The translations under genes and the position numbers were made by a program. Under the pieces are notes generated by a model, which worked only from the letters and a program-made list of their open reading frames with translations, did no database searches and was not told the DNA's origin. A stretch of DNA of 64,000 nucleotides, from contig NC_132992.1 in the NCBI RefSeq assembly GCF_048564905.1, positions 32,102,501 to 32,166,500 of the forward strand, read 5' to 3'. Position 1 is the first letter of the stretch, and each line of letters opens with the position of its first letter. Shown here piece by piece: positions 22,999-35,041 of this stretch. Origin of the DNA: Vicugna pacos (taxonomy: Eukaryota; Chordata; Mammalia; Artiodactyla; Camelidae).

Positions 22999-24178
22999 GA
23001 ACAGAATCGAAATTAAATCAGAGCCTTTTCCTCTGCAAAAGACCCTGGTAAGGATATGAAACAGAAAAGCTACAGACTGGGAGTAAATATTTACAAACCT
23101 TGTATTTGACAGGGGATTTGTATCTAGAATATGTAACGAACTCTCAAAACGAAGTGATAAAACAGCCAAAACAACCAAACAGAAAATGGGCGAAAGACCT
23201 GAATAGCTGTTCCCCTAAGGAAGACGTATGGATCGCAAGTCAGCACATGGGAAGATGCTCGGCATCATTAGCGCTCAGAGAAATGCAAATTAAAACCACC
23301 ATGAAACATCACTACACAACTATCAAGGGGGCTAAAATAAAAAACAGAGATAACATCAAATTCTGGCAAACATGTGGGGAAGACTGGATCATCATAAATT
23401 GCTGGTGGGGATGTAAATGGTGCGGGCACCCTGGAAAGTGGCAGTTTCTTACATAATTAAACATGCAGTTGCACACGTGGACACTTAGGTAAATAAAGAT
23501 TTTATCCACATAAAAAGCTGTACCTGAATATTCATAACAGCTTTATTCTTAGCCGCCAAACTGTGCAAGCCACCAGAATGTCCCCGGGGGGGGGTGACAG
23601 GTTAACTGTCTAACTGCGGCACATCCACACCATGGAAAACCACTCAGAAAGAAGAGGAAACAAACAGGCTGGGCACACACAGCAACGTGAATAGATCTCA
23701 TGCTTTTGTTAATCACACGCAGTGAAGAAAACCTCAAGGGTTACCTCTATATAATGCCATTCATATAACAGTATTAAAATAACAAAACTGCAGGGATAGA
23801 AGAACAGGTAAGTGATGTCGGGGTTACTGAGTAACGGAGGGGACGGGCGTGGCTACAAACCGGCAGCCTGAGGGAGCCTGTGGTTATGAAACAGCTGTGC
23901 ATCTTGATTGCGGTAATGAATCCATACGTGAGCTGCACAAGCACACATGGACCCACACATGTGTAAAACTGCATAGAAACACGCACACACACACACATGA
24001 CTGTATGTAGAACTGTGGAAATCTAAACAAGCTTTGCGGGTTGTACCGACATTAATTTCCTGGTTTGCATACTGCTGGAGGAGACTGGGTGAAGGGTACA
24101 CAAGAGCTCCCTATGCAGCTTTTGAACACTTCCATGAATCTATAATTATTTCAAATTTAAAATGTTTTTAAATTACAC
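22800..24178 (+). mobile_element. LINE-1, 5'-truncated, sense orientation
   Basis: It carries the end of ORF2 (AACCAAACAGAAAATGGGCG, CTCAGAGAAATGCAAATTAA) and a long 3' UTR with GTGTAAAACTGCATAG and CTATAATTATTTCAAA before an A/T-rich end. A (CA)n tract lies inside at about 22969-22994. ORF2 is degraded, so it is an old immobile copy. Confidence 0.75.
22969..22994. repeat. (CA)n microsatellite
   Basis: Thirteen or so CA units inside the L1 fragment. Confidence 0.9.
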
Positions 24179-25471
24179 AAAATTGTCATAAAACTCACAA
24201 TCATGGATCATCTCCTTGGGCTCAGCTCCTTGGTTCTTCCAGTGTCTACCTCACAGAGAGCTCCTGCCCTAATCTTGTAGTTACCTTTTCTCCCATCTCT
24301 CCAAGAAACACATTCAGAAACAGAGAAAAGCTACTTTTTTAATGTGACTTGTAAGAGTCAGAGTTTGCTAAGTACAGCTAGACTAAATCAAATCAGCGAT
24401 GATAAAACGGATGCAAGTCAGTGTAAGGATTTTTAGATCACTAGTAAATGATCAAATTTTATAAGGAAAAGTCAAAGAACAGCAAACCCCTGGCTCACAC
24501 CGTCAGTGTGATAAATTCTGTACCGCTTACCTTCTCCTGTCACAGAGTGGGTGAGGGATGAGTGACATGAAAGCAGCGCATCTGAGAGTGGATGCTGTTT
24601 TACTGGCTGCAGCTAATTCACTCAAGTCTAAAGTCAGCAACATAAAGACACGTTCAATATGACAAAATCCAATGGAGTGTCATAGAATCAACTTAAGCGA
24701 TGCTAGTTTTGCCATAATCATCCATCTGCCTCCACCTCCACCCTGTAACTTCCTGATCTCCAAGGTCTAGGATGGAGAGCTCTCTTCCCTCTGCCGTGTT
24801 CTTCCTTCCCTCCCTCCCTCTGAATGTCTGTCAAGTTTCCAACTCTGAGTTTTAGTCACACTTGGTCCCTGTAGCCAGGTATAAGATTATTTGCAGAAAT
24901 AGATTTCTTAACTTACGTTCCCAATTTTCTGTCGAAGAGGTTTCCAGACGTAGCCACGGCTGTTCCATCATCGCCCCCTCCTTTTCAGCACTCTAGTTCT
25001 TCTAAGTCTCACCTGCTGAGATGCTTGCGTATTACAGAGAGAAGCATAATCCACTAAACCTATGCCTGGGTTCAACTCTTTTATAACTTCTGGTAGCAGT
25101 TTAGCTTCAAAGACCATTGAAGGAACAATGAAACCATTAAAAGTGCAGGCAGAGAATGCCTGACTTCAGCTTCATACTTCATTTATTCTCTGCCCACCGG
25201 TATCAAAATGCCCTTCCCACAATCTCTGGAGGTGGCGTGGAGGGGGGACCGTGAGGTTGTGCTTGTGAGCACCCGGTGGCAGTGGTTCCGTCCCTCTCGT
25301 GCCACAAGCGCCTCAAGCATCAAAAGCATTCACTCTTGAGAGGATTTGCTCTCGAGCCGCCAACAGAAAGGCTCTCCGGTGCATCAAAGAACGAGAACGA
25401 AGACACAGGAACAGTTCCTCCGAGGAGAAGGTTTGGAATCATTAAAGTTGTATCAAGACTGAGATACCAGG
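24179..25471. other. Intergenic region upstream of TRAV20
   Basis: No gene is recognised. The last few hundred bases are the expected TRAV20 promoter region, but no motif stood out. Confidence 0.4.
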
Positions 25472-25862
25472 ATGGAGAGCGTGCTGGGATGTGCATTCAT
25501 AGACTTGTGGCTTCAGCTTGGCGGTAAGTCGGAGGTTAAGAGGTGAGAACACAAGGGCACATTTATCCAGAGCTGAGAAGAAAAGGGGTTTAATCTCAGC
25601 TCATCCCAGGTTTCTTGTTGGAATTCTTCAAAACTGCCAAACTGAAAGCTTTGTTTCATTTCTGATTTTGTTTTCCTGAACAGGGTTGAGTGGAGGAGAC
25701 CAGGTGGAGCAGCGTCCTCAGACCCTGAAAGTCCAGGAGGGAGAGCACAGCCGCAGCCTCAGCTGCAGCTACACGGCCAGCTCTTTCAGGGGAACGCAGT
25801 GGTTCAGACTAGATCCCGGGAAGGGCCCCGAACTCCTCTTCCTTCTGCTCTCAGTTGGGGAT
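25472..25862 (+). pseudogene. TRAV20: TRAV20-like pseudogene, 5' half only
   Basis: The leader exon is 25472-25523 (MESVLGCAFIDLWLQLG), donor GTAAGT, 160-bp intron, and the V-exon starts at 25684. The exon begins [21 protein letters not shown] and keeps Cys23 (LSCSYT), Trp41 ([16 protein letters not shown]) and the start of CDR2, close to human TRAV20. Soon after framework 2 (about 25855-25892) the sequence stops resembling TRAV20 and the frame ends at a TGA at 25887-25889. Framework 3, Cys104 and an RSS of TRAV20 are missing. The sequence then continues as a TRAV26-like relic. It cannot make a V domain and has no usable RSS. Confidence 0.8.
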
Positions 25863-25892
25863 TCTGGGTTTCTCCAGTGGGTACAGTGAGGA

Positions 25893-26120
25893 GTGCTGAA
25901 GGACGAGAAATGAACATCCCCTGTTCCCACTTCACCACTGGAGGAAATCAGTACAACTTCTGGTACTGACTGCTGTGTAACCAGGGCCACAGTAACGGAT
26001 TTGAATTTTTAAAGAACAAAGTGACCAATACAGTGGCTTCACTACCCCTCCCTGTGGAAAGGAAGCCCAGTGCCTGATCCCGCCCCAGGTCACCCTGGAG
26101 GACAGCACTGTGCATTGCGA
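25893..26120 (+). pseudogene. TRAV26-like relic joined to TRAV20 5' half
   Basis: From 25893 the text reads, allowing lesions, as a TRAV26-type V-exon from framework 1 on: AEGREMNIPCSHFTTGGNQY, then FWY, LKNKVTNTVASL, a degraded framework 3, and TLEDSTVHC at the end. The intact TRAV26-like gene at 61483 has the same order (AEGEDVTLPCNHATIGGSDY, HWY, NHMASL, KSSTSVLPRVTL). A stop follows FWY, a one-base deletion lies near 26072 and the heptamer position is CACCCCC. No leader is attached. It is a second TRAV26-family member brought next to TRAV20. Confidence 0.7.
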
Positions 26121-27656
26121 GACACCCCCAGCAGGGCAGGCCTGGCCACGCCAGGGACCCTGGGAGGGAAGGGGGGATAACCTCCATTTAGAGAGGACAT
26201 TACACACAACATGTGAGGTTAATGAAAGGAGGTAGAAAATGAAATAAGAAGGAAAAGGAAACTACTAAGGAAAATGTATATAAAAAGAACTGGAACAGGA
26301 AAAAAAAAAGCAGGCAGATAGAGGAACCTGGATGTGCATCCTTTCTCCAACCTGGAATCCTCAGCCTTGCTGGAGGTCCAGTGTGAAGATTTTTAGATGA
26401 ACATTATTCCTCTGAGGAATATCTGGGTTTTCTCAGTTTTTTTTTCAGCTATAGCACATGCATCGAAGAAGTAAATAAATTTGAAATTTTGCTAGAACAA
26501 TTATATGAATATTTCTCATTTCAATTTTTTCTTTAGTTTTCTCTAGAAACATTGTTCCCTATTTTATGATTAAACAAGTTATAAATTAATATTTGATTGT
26601 TTAGATTAGTAAAACAACTTTAAGCATATAGAATAAACATTGATATTTCTTAGATTTGTCCCTAAGTACTCTATTACTGTTAAAGCTTAAGTGAGCACGT
26701 TTCATCTGTTTCAATTCATTTACATACACATTCATAATAAAAATACTATAAAAACATAAATGAGGTCACACATATGTAAACTACTGTGATTCTTGAATAA
26801 GTGTGAAAAATCATTGTAAGTCAGAAAATTTAAGTCAACTTATTCTTTTCCACAATTGTATGTGGTATCATCATATAGATCTACCATAACATATTGAATA
26901 TTTATATTGAAGGATATTTAAAATATTTTTCACTTTTTTCTGCTGCATACAATGTACAATTTAATAATGCATTTATCAAGGTATTTCTTAACAAAAACTT
27001 CCCAGCCTAATGGAATGTCTGGCATCCAATGTTAGATACAACATATACATAACACCTATAAATCTTTATTAGTTTATACTTTACCTGTCAGACATGAGCG
27101 TGCCCTTCTCCTGACAGCATCACGCAACGAATATTAGCATAAGGATTTTTAACTCTCATTGCAATCTGATGGGTGAGGCATGATATAAAGAGACTGTTCA
27201 AGAAAATGTCAATTAAACAAAACCAGGGTTGAAGTGACAAGAGGAGGGAGCAGTTTTAGGAATCTGGAGAGAGCAGCCACAAACAGATAGTGAAAATGTA
27301 GATCTCTGCTTTTCTAATATAAGCATTTAAACTACGCATTTCTCCCTATGCACACATGTAGCTAAATTATACAAATTTGATATTTTAGAAAACAGTTTTC
27401 ACTTAGAAGGAGGAGGAGAGACAGGCATTTCTCTTGGTCCTGAGACGAAGGTGTTTCCATTGCCACCTCCCGCTCTTGGCAGATCAGCGTCTGTGTGCCC
27501 GCCTGTGTGCCTGTGCGATTTGACTCTGATTGGTTGGGTTTCCTGTGGAAATGTTTGAACATAAGAGACAGCAAGGCAGATCTTTCATTGTGTGAGACTT
27601 GGTCAGTATTACAGACACAAGAGTTCAGTTCTCAGTGAGTCTAAGGGACAGAAAGA
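26121..27656. other. AT-rich intergenic region between TRAV20 and TRAV21
   Basis: No gene is recognised. It is mostly AT-rich with no clear open frames; 26440-27060 may hold old L1 remains, but I cannot assign them. Confidence 0.4.
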
Positions 27657-28189
27657 ATGGACAAGTCCCTGAGCCTGCTCATCCTTTGGTTACAACTAGA
27701 CTGTTCAATCCAAACTGGGCAAAGAGCCGGCAGATTTCGGGACATTCTTCCCAAGGGAAGAGAGAGAAATACAAGGGGTTGTACCTGCATGGTTTTCTGG
27801 GAGTCTCTGTGGAGAGTGAAAAAGTGAATTTAAAAATAATTTCCAAAGATCAATTTGCCACTAACCAATCTCTCTCTGTGTGTGTTCTCTTTCTGAACAG
27901 GGGTGAGCAGTAAACAGCATGTGAATCAGAGCTCTGAAGTCCTGACCGTCCGAGAGGGAGGCAGCCTGGTTCTCAACTGCACTTACACCGACAGTGCCCT
28001 TTACTCCCTTCAGTGGTTTAGACAAGACCCTCGGAGAGGCTCACATCTCTGCTGTTAATTCAGGCGAATCAGAGAGAACAAACTAGTGGGAGAATTAAGG
28101 CCTCTTGGGATCAATTGTCAAGACATAGCCCTCTCCACATTGCAGCTGCTCGGCCCAGCGACTCGGCCACCTACCTCTGTGCTGTGAGG
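27657..28189 (+). pseudogene. TRAV21: TRAV21-like pseudogene, one-base frameshift
   Basis: The leader exon is 27657-27702 (MDKSLSLLILWLQLD). The donor is GTTCAA, a weak GT site where TRAV21 should have GTAAG. The V-exon is 27901-28189 and starts WVSSKQHVNQSSEVLTVREGG, with Cys23 (LNCTYT) and Trp41 (LQWFRQDP), all close to human TRAV21. After RRG (about 28040) one base is missing compared with the family, giving an in-frame TAA within a few codons. Beyond it the other frame is open to Cys104 (ATYLCAVR). The RSS is intact. The weak donor adds a second likely defect. An assembly error or a functional allele cannot be excluded. Confidence 0.82.
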
Positions 28190-28228
28190 CACAGTGCCGA
28201 ACAGGCACCTGTCCCCAGGACCCAAACT
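28190..28228 (+). other. 23-RSS of TRAV21-like pseudogene
   Basis: Heptamer CACAGTG at 28190-28196, 23-bp spacer, nonamer ACCCAAACT at 28220-28228. It is still good although the coding frame is broken. Confidence 0.88.
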
Positions 28229-28369
28229 CTGCAGCTGGGGCTCCAACCACAGTCTGTCCTGAAGCTGAGGAGACTTTGTACATTGACTCTCTCTCCAGAT
28301 AGAAGCAACGGAACATACAAAACCTGATAAAATAATCTGAAATTAAATAGTGAATTCATTGACTTTTAG

Positions 28370-28720
28370 ATTTTTATCAATCCCAATTCAAATAATAGTT
28401 TTATGGAGATTAATATCCACACAGTTAACTCTTTTAAAGTGGGCAATTAAGATGGCTTCTCGTATATTCACAATGTTGCACAACCACCACCTCTATCTAG
28501 TTTCAAAACATTATCACCCCAGAAAGGAAACCACATACCCACTAAGCAGTTACTTCTCATCTCCCCTCTCACACGCCCCTGGAAACAACCAACCTGCTTT
28601 CTGATCATGGATTTACCTATTCTGTATATTTTACATAAATTGAATAATAGAATATGTGGTCTTTTGTGCATGGCTTGTTTCATTTAATGTAATGTTTTGG
28701 AGGGTCATCCAACTCAGGAC
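28370..28720 (-). mobile_element. Old LINE-1 3' region (L1ME-like)
   Basis: TTTTAAAGTGGGCAATTAAG, CACAACCACCACCTCTATCT and CACCCCAGAAAGGAAACC are the antisense 3' region of ancient L1ME elements. Confidence 0.65.
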
Positions 28721-28799
28721 CAACTGGAGCAAAGTAAATATTCACTCCTAGCCAATCATAAAGGATGCCCCACTTCTAATTAGCCTGCTTACATTGTCC

Positions 28800-30650
28800 T
28801 CCATTTTTTTTTTGTTTGTCAGTTTTACTGATCTTTTTTAAAGAACTAGCTCTTTGTTTCATTGATTTTCTCTACTGTTCTTCTATTTTAAATTTCATTG
28901 AATTTCATTAAATTTCTCCTTCTAACTTTATTATTTCCTTCCTTTTGCTTGTTTTGGATTAATTTGTCAATTTTTCCCTAGGTTCTTCATGTGGAAGTTT
29001 AGATGACTGATTTGAAATGTTTACTCCTTTTTGTTTTTCTGACATTTGTATGTAGTGCTAAAGATTTCCGTCTCAGCGCTGCTTTGGCTGTGTCGCATAA
29101 ATTTTGATAAATTGTGTTTTTATTTCTATACAATTTAATGTAAGTTTGATCCCTCGAGACATCCTCTGTGACTCATAGATTATTAAGTGTGCTGTTTAGT
29201 TGCCAAATATTTAGAAATGTTCCTGTGTCATTCTGTAGTTTATTAATAATTTTATTTCATTGTGGTCAGAAAACATACTGTTTATGATATTAATTATTTT
29301 ATATTAAATTTGTTGAAGCTTATTTTAAGCCCCAAGATATGGGCTTACTTGGTATATATTCCGTGGGCACTTGAGAAAAACGTGTGTTCTTCTGCGGTTG
29401 GGGGGAGTGTTGTGTATCTGGCTGTGAGAGCATCCTGCTTGGTGGTGATACCCTTGCTGATTTTCTGGTAAATTGTTCCACCAGTTGTGGAGAGCGGGGT
29501 ACTGAAGTTTCCAACTGTAACTCTCTCTAGATTTGTCTGTTTTTCTTTTTAGTTCTATCAATTTTTTTTTGCACTTATTTTCAGCTCCGTTAGCTGGTGC
29601 ATACACATTTAGCATTGTTATGTCTTCTTGGTAATTTATCTTCTCATCAATATATAATGTTCCTCTCTGTCTCTGGTCACGTCCTTCTTTCAGAAATCTG
29701 TCTACTTTACCTGATACAATATAACCATTACTGCTTTCCTTTGATTAATGGTTGAATGATCTATCTTTTCCCATCCTTTTCCTTTCAAGATGCCTGTGTC
29801 ATATTTGAAATGAGTTTCTTGTAGTCAGCTGTAGTTGGGTCATATTTTTAAATCCACTTTTTGACTAAATTGTCATTTTATTGGTGTATGCAGATCAATC
29901 TCTAGTTTGTGTATGTAGATAATTTGCATCTAATGGCATTGATATTTTAGGGCTTAATCTTCCATTTTAGTTGATTTTTTTTTTGTTCTCACTGTTTTTT
30001 GTTCCCTGAGATTTTTTCTTCTGACATCCTGCGAGTTATTTGATATTTCTTAGAATTATATTTCAATTTATCTGTGGTGTTTTAGATGTGTCTTATTGTA
30101 TAGTTTAAAAACTGGTTACTCTAGTTATTACATTATATACACATAATATTCTCTTGGTAATATCATTTCACCAATTTGAATGAAATATAAAAACACTGCT
30201 TCCCTTTACACCCACTTATTCTGCCCTATTCATAACATAATTTTCTTTAATATTTCCCCCATGTGTGTTTAGAACCTCATTAGATAGGGTTATGATTTGA
30301 TTTGATCAATCAAAGATAATTTAGAAAATTCAAGAGGAAGAGAAAACTCTACTGTATTTATCCGTAGTTTTGCTAATTATGTTCTTTCTTCCTTCCCTGT
30401 CATTTCAAGATTTGTTCCTTTATCACTTTTTTTGTTTAGAGAATGTCCTTTAAACATCCTATTAGGATAGGTCTACTGGTGACAAATGTTCTTAGTTTTC
30501 CTTCATCTGAGAATGTCTCAATTTCCCCTTTATTCCTAAAGGGTAATTTTATATGTACATCACTCTGGATTGATGGCTGTTCTCTTTTAACCGTTGAAAA
30601 ATATTGGGTTATTTCCTTTTGGCTTCTAGTTAAACCTGGAAATTAAAAAA
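28800..30650 (-). mobile_element. Old LINE-1 ORF2 region, antisense
   Basis: Landmarks are GAACTAGCTCTTTGTTTCAT, TTTCATTGTGGTCAGAAAAC and ACTTGAGAAAAACGTGTGTT, which are antisense L1 ORF2 (endonuclease side). It is degraded, with no long open frame. Confidence 0.65.
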
Positions 30651-31213
30651 TGTAATTTGTTGTAATTTTATTTCTTGTTCTAAAAATTATTTTGTATTCA
30701 ATTTTTATTGACAATTCTGTGTTGTTTTAAAAAGCCCAATTGAATGGGTTTCAGGGCCTACAAAACATATATTCTCCTCTGTATGTAACCATAATGCTTT
30801 GGAATTCAGCCACAGAAGGGCAGGAAGGAGATGGGGAAGGTCACAAACATTGTGAACTTCTCCTTAGCTCTCTGTTTGGCCCCTGGAGGGTGCTGCTGCC
30901 TAAATTGAAATGGCTTTGCTGAAAAAGATCAGAACAAGCTCATAACAACCTTCCTTCCCTACAGTTTAAAGAGATGCTCTAACAAAATTTCTTACACACT
31001 GACATGTTAAGCGTCTCAGACTCCAGGGGCAGGCAGTACTGTTAAGTCGGCCTCTCTTCCTGACTCTCCCTGTAGAGTCCATAAGAAGAGGAAACCTAAA
31101 TCCCCTGTCATTTCTCAAACTCAGAGCAACTTGGGTTCGAGTCCCCAGTCATCAGACTTTTGTTTGTGGAGAATCTGCCAGAAAGGAGTTCACTGCCTCT
31201 TCACTGCTCCACC
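30651..31213. other. Flank upstream of TRAV8-like gene
   Basis: This is the presumed promoter region of the TRAV8-like gene. No core element is clearly recognisable. Confidence 0.4.
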
Positions 31214-31672
31214 ATGATCTCGGTGTTCACCTTGATGCTGGAGGTGCTCCTGTTCCTGGGTGAGTACTATTCCATTTTAGTCCCTTGTCCACGCATGGAA
31301 CATTGTTCTGGCCTGACTTTGAATAGAGACTGTCTGTTTTAGCTGAGTTCATTGATACAGCATTGATGTTTCAGGAGGAGCCGGAGCCCAGTCAGTGACC
31401 CAGCCTGACAGGCACGGCATCACTGTCCCTGAAGGAGCCCGCCTGGAGCTGAGGTGCAGCTACTCATCCACTTATTCACCATATCTCTTCTGGTACGTGC
31501 AGTACCCCAACCAAGGACTCCAGCTTCTCCTGAAGTACGTGTCTGGAAACAGCCTTGTTTCAGGCATCAAAGGTTTTGAGGCTGAATTTAGGAAGAATGA
31601 AACCTCCTTTCACCTGAGGAAAATGTCAGCCCATTGGAGCGACTCAGCAGAGTACTTCTGTGCTCTCAGTGA
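31214..31672 (+). CDS. TRAV8: T-cell receptor alpha variable gene, TRAV8-like
   Basis: The leader exon is 31214-31259 ([15 protein letters not shown]), donor GTGAGT, 115-bp intron, and the V-exon is 31375-31672. The mature start is [20 protein letters not shown]. The domain has Cys23 (LRCSYSS), Trp41 ([20 protein letters not shown]) and Cys104 (AEYFCALS), with the TRAV8 hallmarks [15 protein letters not shown] and SDSAEYFC. Its place between TRAV21 and TRAV22 differs from human, where TRAV8 genes lie elsewhere, but TRAV8 genes have expanded and moved in several mammals. There is no lesion and the RSS is good. The exact subgroup member is not determined. Confidence 0.88.
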
Positions 31673-31711
31673 CACAGTGCCTGAGTCTGCGGGGGGAGCT
31701 GAACACAAACC
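31673..31711 (+). other. 23-RSS of TRAV8-like gene
   Basis: Heptamer CACAGTG at 31673-31679, 23-bp spacer, nonamer ACACAAACC at 31703-31711. Confidence 0.93.
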
Positions 31712-33552
31712 TCCTGAGACGTTGTAGCCTAAAAGACTCAGGGGCTCAGCCTGAGCATAGTCTGTGAGGGCAAACAGCACAGAGAATACAGAATCTGGGA
31801 AGTGTTTTGTTCCTATGGGCATCTCAGATTCTTTTCATTTTCATCTTTCCTTATCTCTTCTTTTTTCTTCCCTTGCTTTCCCTTTCTTGTTTCTTTTCTT
31901 TCTTTTTTCTTTTTTTCCATGTTACAAAGGAAAGTTTCCTGAAGTTTGGAATTTTTATCCTCTAGAGTCAGGATTCCAGAAGGAATGAGGCTGTCTGATC
32001 TTCAACAAGCTGGAAGGAGCTACTTGCTCCCATGTTGTTTGAAATAGTGATGGGCTGAGATGGCTTGAGGTGGGCCATGTGAGTTGGTATAAGGCAAGTC
32101 AGAGAATTTGCTTTACAGCATTACTCTCGTCTCACAAGCTATCAGAAAACCCAGGACAGTTGTTTATTTCTAACTGTGTTATCTCCAGACTATTTTACAG
32201 GCATTCTGTTAGGCTTCTTTCCTTAAGGGACTTTAGCTCTTTGACTAAAGCATTTGGTGCTGATGCACTTAATTAGAGCTCGCATTTAAGGATGTATATG
32301 AGAGGACCTCTCCAAGACAATATAGTATGAAGATAAAAATTCTTTACCCAGCGGACCCAAGTAACAATCACTCTAAGTTACATACTATGTCACCCCAAAG
32401 TTCCATGTGGAACATGGGGATTGGTGATTCTGAGTGTCCCATCCTTTCTTTGTCAGACTCAGCCAGGCTACCTCTATCCTTTTCCTCCCTCTTAATTCGA
32501 TTCTTTAAAAGCCACAGGGGGGCCAGTAATAATTAGTGATTTCTCAATCATCTTTACTTATTTTTCTGCACTCTCTCTCACAGTCTCTTTACTAAACATT
32601 TGCAGCATTCTTGAACTGTCCTCCTGAGCTTCCGTGTCTGCAGATCAGTTCACTTCTTTCTTCAGTGAAATATACAGGCCCTCATTTTCCATCGTTTTGA
32701 CACCCAAACCATTCTACAGAGAATCATTGTTGTTTATAAAGTCTGAGGCACGGGCACAAACTAAGATTTTCATATGTTTTCAAAAATTTATTTTTCCTTC
32801 AAAATAATCTACTAAAGCCAAAAACAAGATACAAATAACAATAGTAATAAACAGATTTTTAAATATACTTAAAACTGAAATTTTATTTAAAATTTATTTT
32901 AAAGTTACAGATTTTTAATACAAATTAAGCCATTTAAAACTCTAGTTTCAATGCCCTTCTGGCTGTTAAAGCAAATATCCCTCTTTAGGCAGGTTCAGTT
33001 TAGAGTAAATATGTATAATTTAATAGTAATAATGCTTAATACAGCAGAGCATCCCAGCAACATGAGCAACTGCTGTGAATACTGTGCTGACTTATGAGCA
33101 CCCTTCAGAACCACAGACGAGAACACAAGAGAATTTAAATAATGGATCCACAGCACTCCTGGGAAACACTTTCGTCATGAAAGAATCCACTGCGTCCGTG
33201 ACATCTGAGAGGAACAGTTAGGCTGGATAATTCATTTTTGTTTTCTCTTCCCTAAAATTCACCCAAATTCCAAGTAAGATTTGGCCTTCTATGTCAGCAT
33301 CAGCACAATCCACAAGTTTTCAGGTATTCAAATGCAATTTCAAGGACAACCGTTATGGAATGTGGATAAGCATTTTCCTTGAACCTGAATGGTGTTAGTA
33401 GTTGTTTAAGGTTACAGATTGTGCCCAGACTAAGTGACAGACATACCCCGTGTTCTTTAGTACACTTATTTGTGTGTGTGTGTGTGTGTGTGTGTGTTTG
33501 TGATGGGTGGTACTGTCCACATACTTGCTCGTCTTCCCTGTTCCTCGTATTT
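31712..33552. other. Intergenic region 3' of TRAV8
   Basis: No gene is recognised. A pyrimidine-rich tract lies at about 31840-31920, AT-rich unassigned sequence at 32750-33030, and a (GT)n run at 33472-33497. Confidence 0.45.
33472..33497. repeat. (GT)n microsatellite
   Basis: About 13 GT units just upstream of the camelid SINE. Confidence 0.9.
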
Positions 33553-33565
33553 AAAATGAACAAGC

Positions 33566-33697
33566 GGGGAGGGTATAGCTCAAGTGGAAGAGCACATGCT
33601 TGACATGCACAAGGTCCTGGGTTCAATCCCAGCACCTTTTCTAAAATAAATAGATAAATAATAAATAAGTAAACCTAATTACCCCCAATCCCCAAAC
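33566..33697 (+). mobile_element. Camelid tRNA-derived SINE
   Basis: The head GGGGAGGGTATAGCTCAAG holds a pol III A box and GGTTCAATCCC is the B box; an AATAAATAG-type A-rich tail follows. Near-identical 13-bp flanks (AAAATGAACAAGC at 33553-33565 and AAAATAAACAAGC at 33698-33710) look like its target-site duplication. The sequence matches my memory of the SINE restricted to camelids. Confidence 0.85.
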
Positions 33698-33710
33698 AAA
33701 ATAAACAAGC

Positions 33711-34394
33711 CCCTTTCAAAGATCACCCATTCTCACTTTGTTACTGTCCACTGTTGTCACTTGAACAGAAGGCATATCATAGCCTGTCATCCACTGACCG
33801 GTCTCCTGTAATACAGTCCGGAAGTAATTGTTACAGCCTTGATGTTCATGTAGTATTTATGGCTTTCTTTTACTCTGCCATCCTCTAAGCCTTTATTATA
33901 TTTACAGAATTATTTGTCTCTCCCACTATATCAGAAGCCCTCGGCAGGGTACAATTCTAATTCATTTTTGCATTTTCTTAGGTCGTAGACAGACTTAAAC
34001 ATATGGCTAAACTGACTGAATCACATTGGAGGGCTCATTTTTATAAGTTCATAAGTAAGAATTAAATGGATTATTTTTATATCACTACATGAAATTCTAT
34101 TGTGTAAAATAATTTATTTTCATAAAAAGGCACTGTGGGGACTTATGGTCCTACCCGTGGTACTCTCCATCCTTGCGGATACTTCTGTAGTGCCACATTA
34201 ACTCACAGGTACAGTCCTAGAGAAAGACAGCCGGGCTGCGCTGTGGATATCTGCTGAGTGAGAAGTGCGACCGAGCAGAACCCTGCAGGACCAGTCTGGG
34301 TACAAAAGCTCCTCCAAGTCCCTAGTTTCCTTTTTTCTTTTTAATTGAAGTATAGTGTATTCTTGGTTTATTTTTTATTAAAAAAAAAAAAGGC
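33711..34394. other. Intergenic region before fossil LTRs
   Basis: No gene is recognised. A short L1-like antisense piece (TTAATTGAAGTATAGTG) lies near 34340, followed by an oligo-A run. Confidence 0.4.
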
Positions 34395-34938
34395 TGTAGT
34401 CTGCTAGGCCTTTCCTGAGTTTTAAAAAAGACCCAAGCAGTTACTAATTAGGAAGTGAGGGAACGCAGAAACAAAGAGAAAGCAGTCAAGAAACAATAGT
34501 TCAGCAATAAAGCACAGTCCTAGTCTCTCATCAAGGGATATACACAAAAATCTGACACAGATCCTTGAGTTATTCTCCCCAAACTGAGGCCCCCACCACG
34601 CAGAAGGTGGTGACTGTATGCTGACCACTAGCAGCCAGACCCCAGGCTGGCTGGACTCGGAAGGCTGATGATTAAGATTCCTGAAACATCTCCCTGCTAC
34701 CTCGCCATCAGCCAGTCAGAAGAAAGGCCACAGCTTTTCCACTTCGCTCCAAATGTTGCCTTGAAAAACTCTTCCCTGAAAGCCATCAGGGAGTTTCGGG
34801 TTTTTAAGCATGAGCTGCCCATTCTCCTTGTCTGGCACCCCGCAAATAAATGCTGCACTTTCTTTCACCACAATCCCCTGTCAGTAGCTTGGATTTGCTG
34901 CCCACTGGGTGAGGGAACTCAAGTTTGGTTTCCTAACA
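34395..34938 (+). mobile_element. Fossil solo LTR, class I (gammaretrovirus-like)
   Basis: The segment starts TGTAGT and ends TAACA, with an AATAAA signal near 34846 and the 3' region typical of mammalian class I LTRs (TTTGCTGCCCACTGGGTGAG). No internal retroviral region adjoins it. It is an old copy; the boundaries are approximate. Confidence 0.55.
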
Positions 34939-34964
34939 GAAGTATTCTTTTCTTAAGGTTTTAG

Positions 34965-34980
34965 CCTCTAGGGGGCACTG
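34965..34980 (+). promoter_or_regulatory. CTCF-like motif beside LTR
   Basis: CCTCTAGGGGGCACTG fits the CTCF core (TAGGGGGCACT). It lies just after the fossil LTR. Binding is inferred. Confidence 0.4.
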
Positions 34981-35041
34981 TAAGCTTTTCTTAAACCGAG
35001 GGCTTACCCTAGGGGATCTAGTGGAGAATAGTTGTTGAAAG

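Noticed and set aside
33566-33640. tRNA gene
   Set aside because: A and B boxes are present, but the segment continues into an A-rich tail with flanking duplications, so it is the SINE head.
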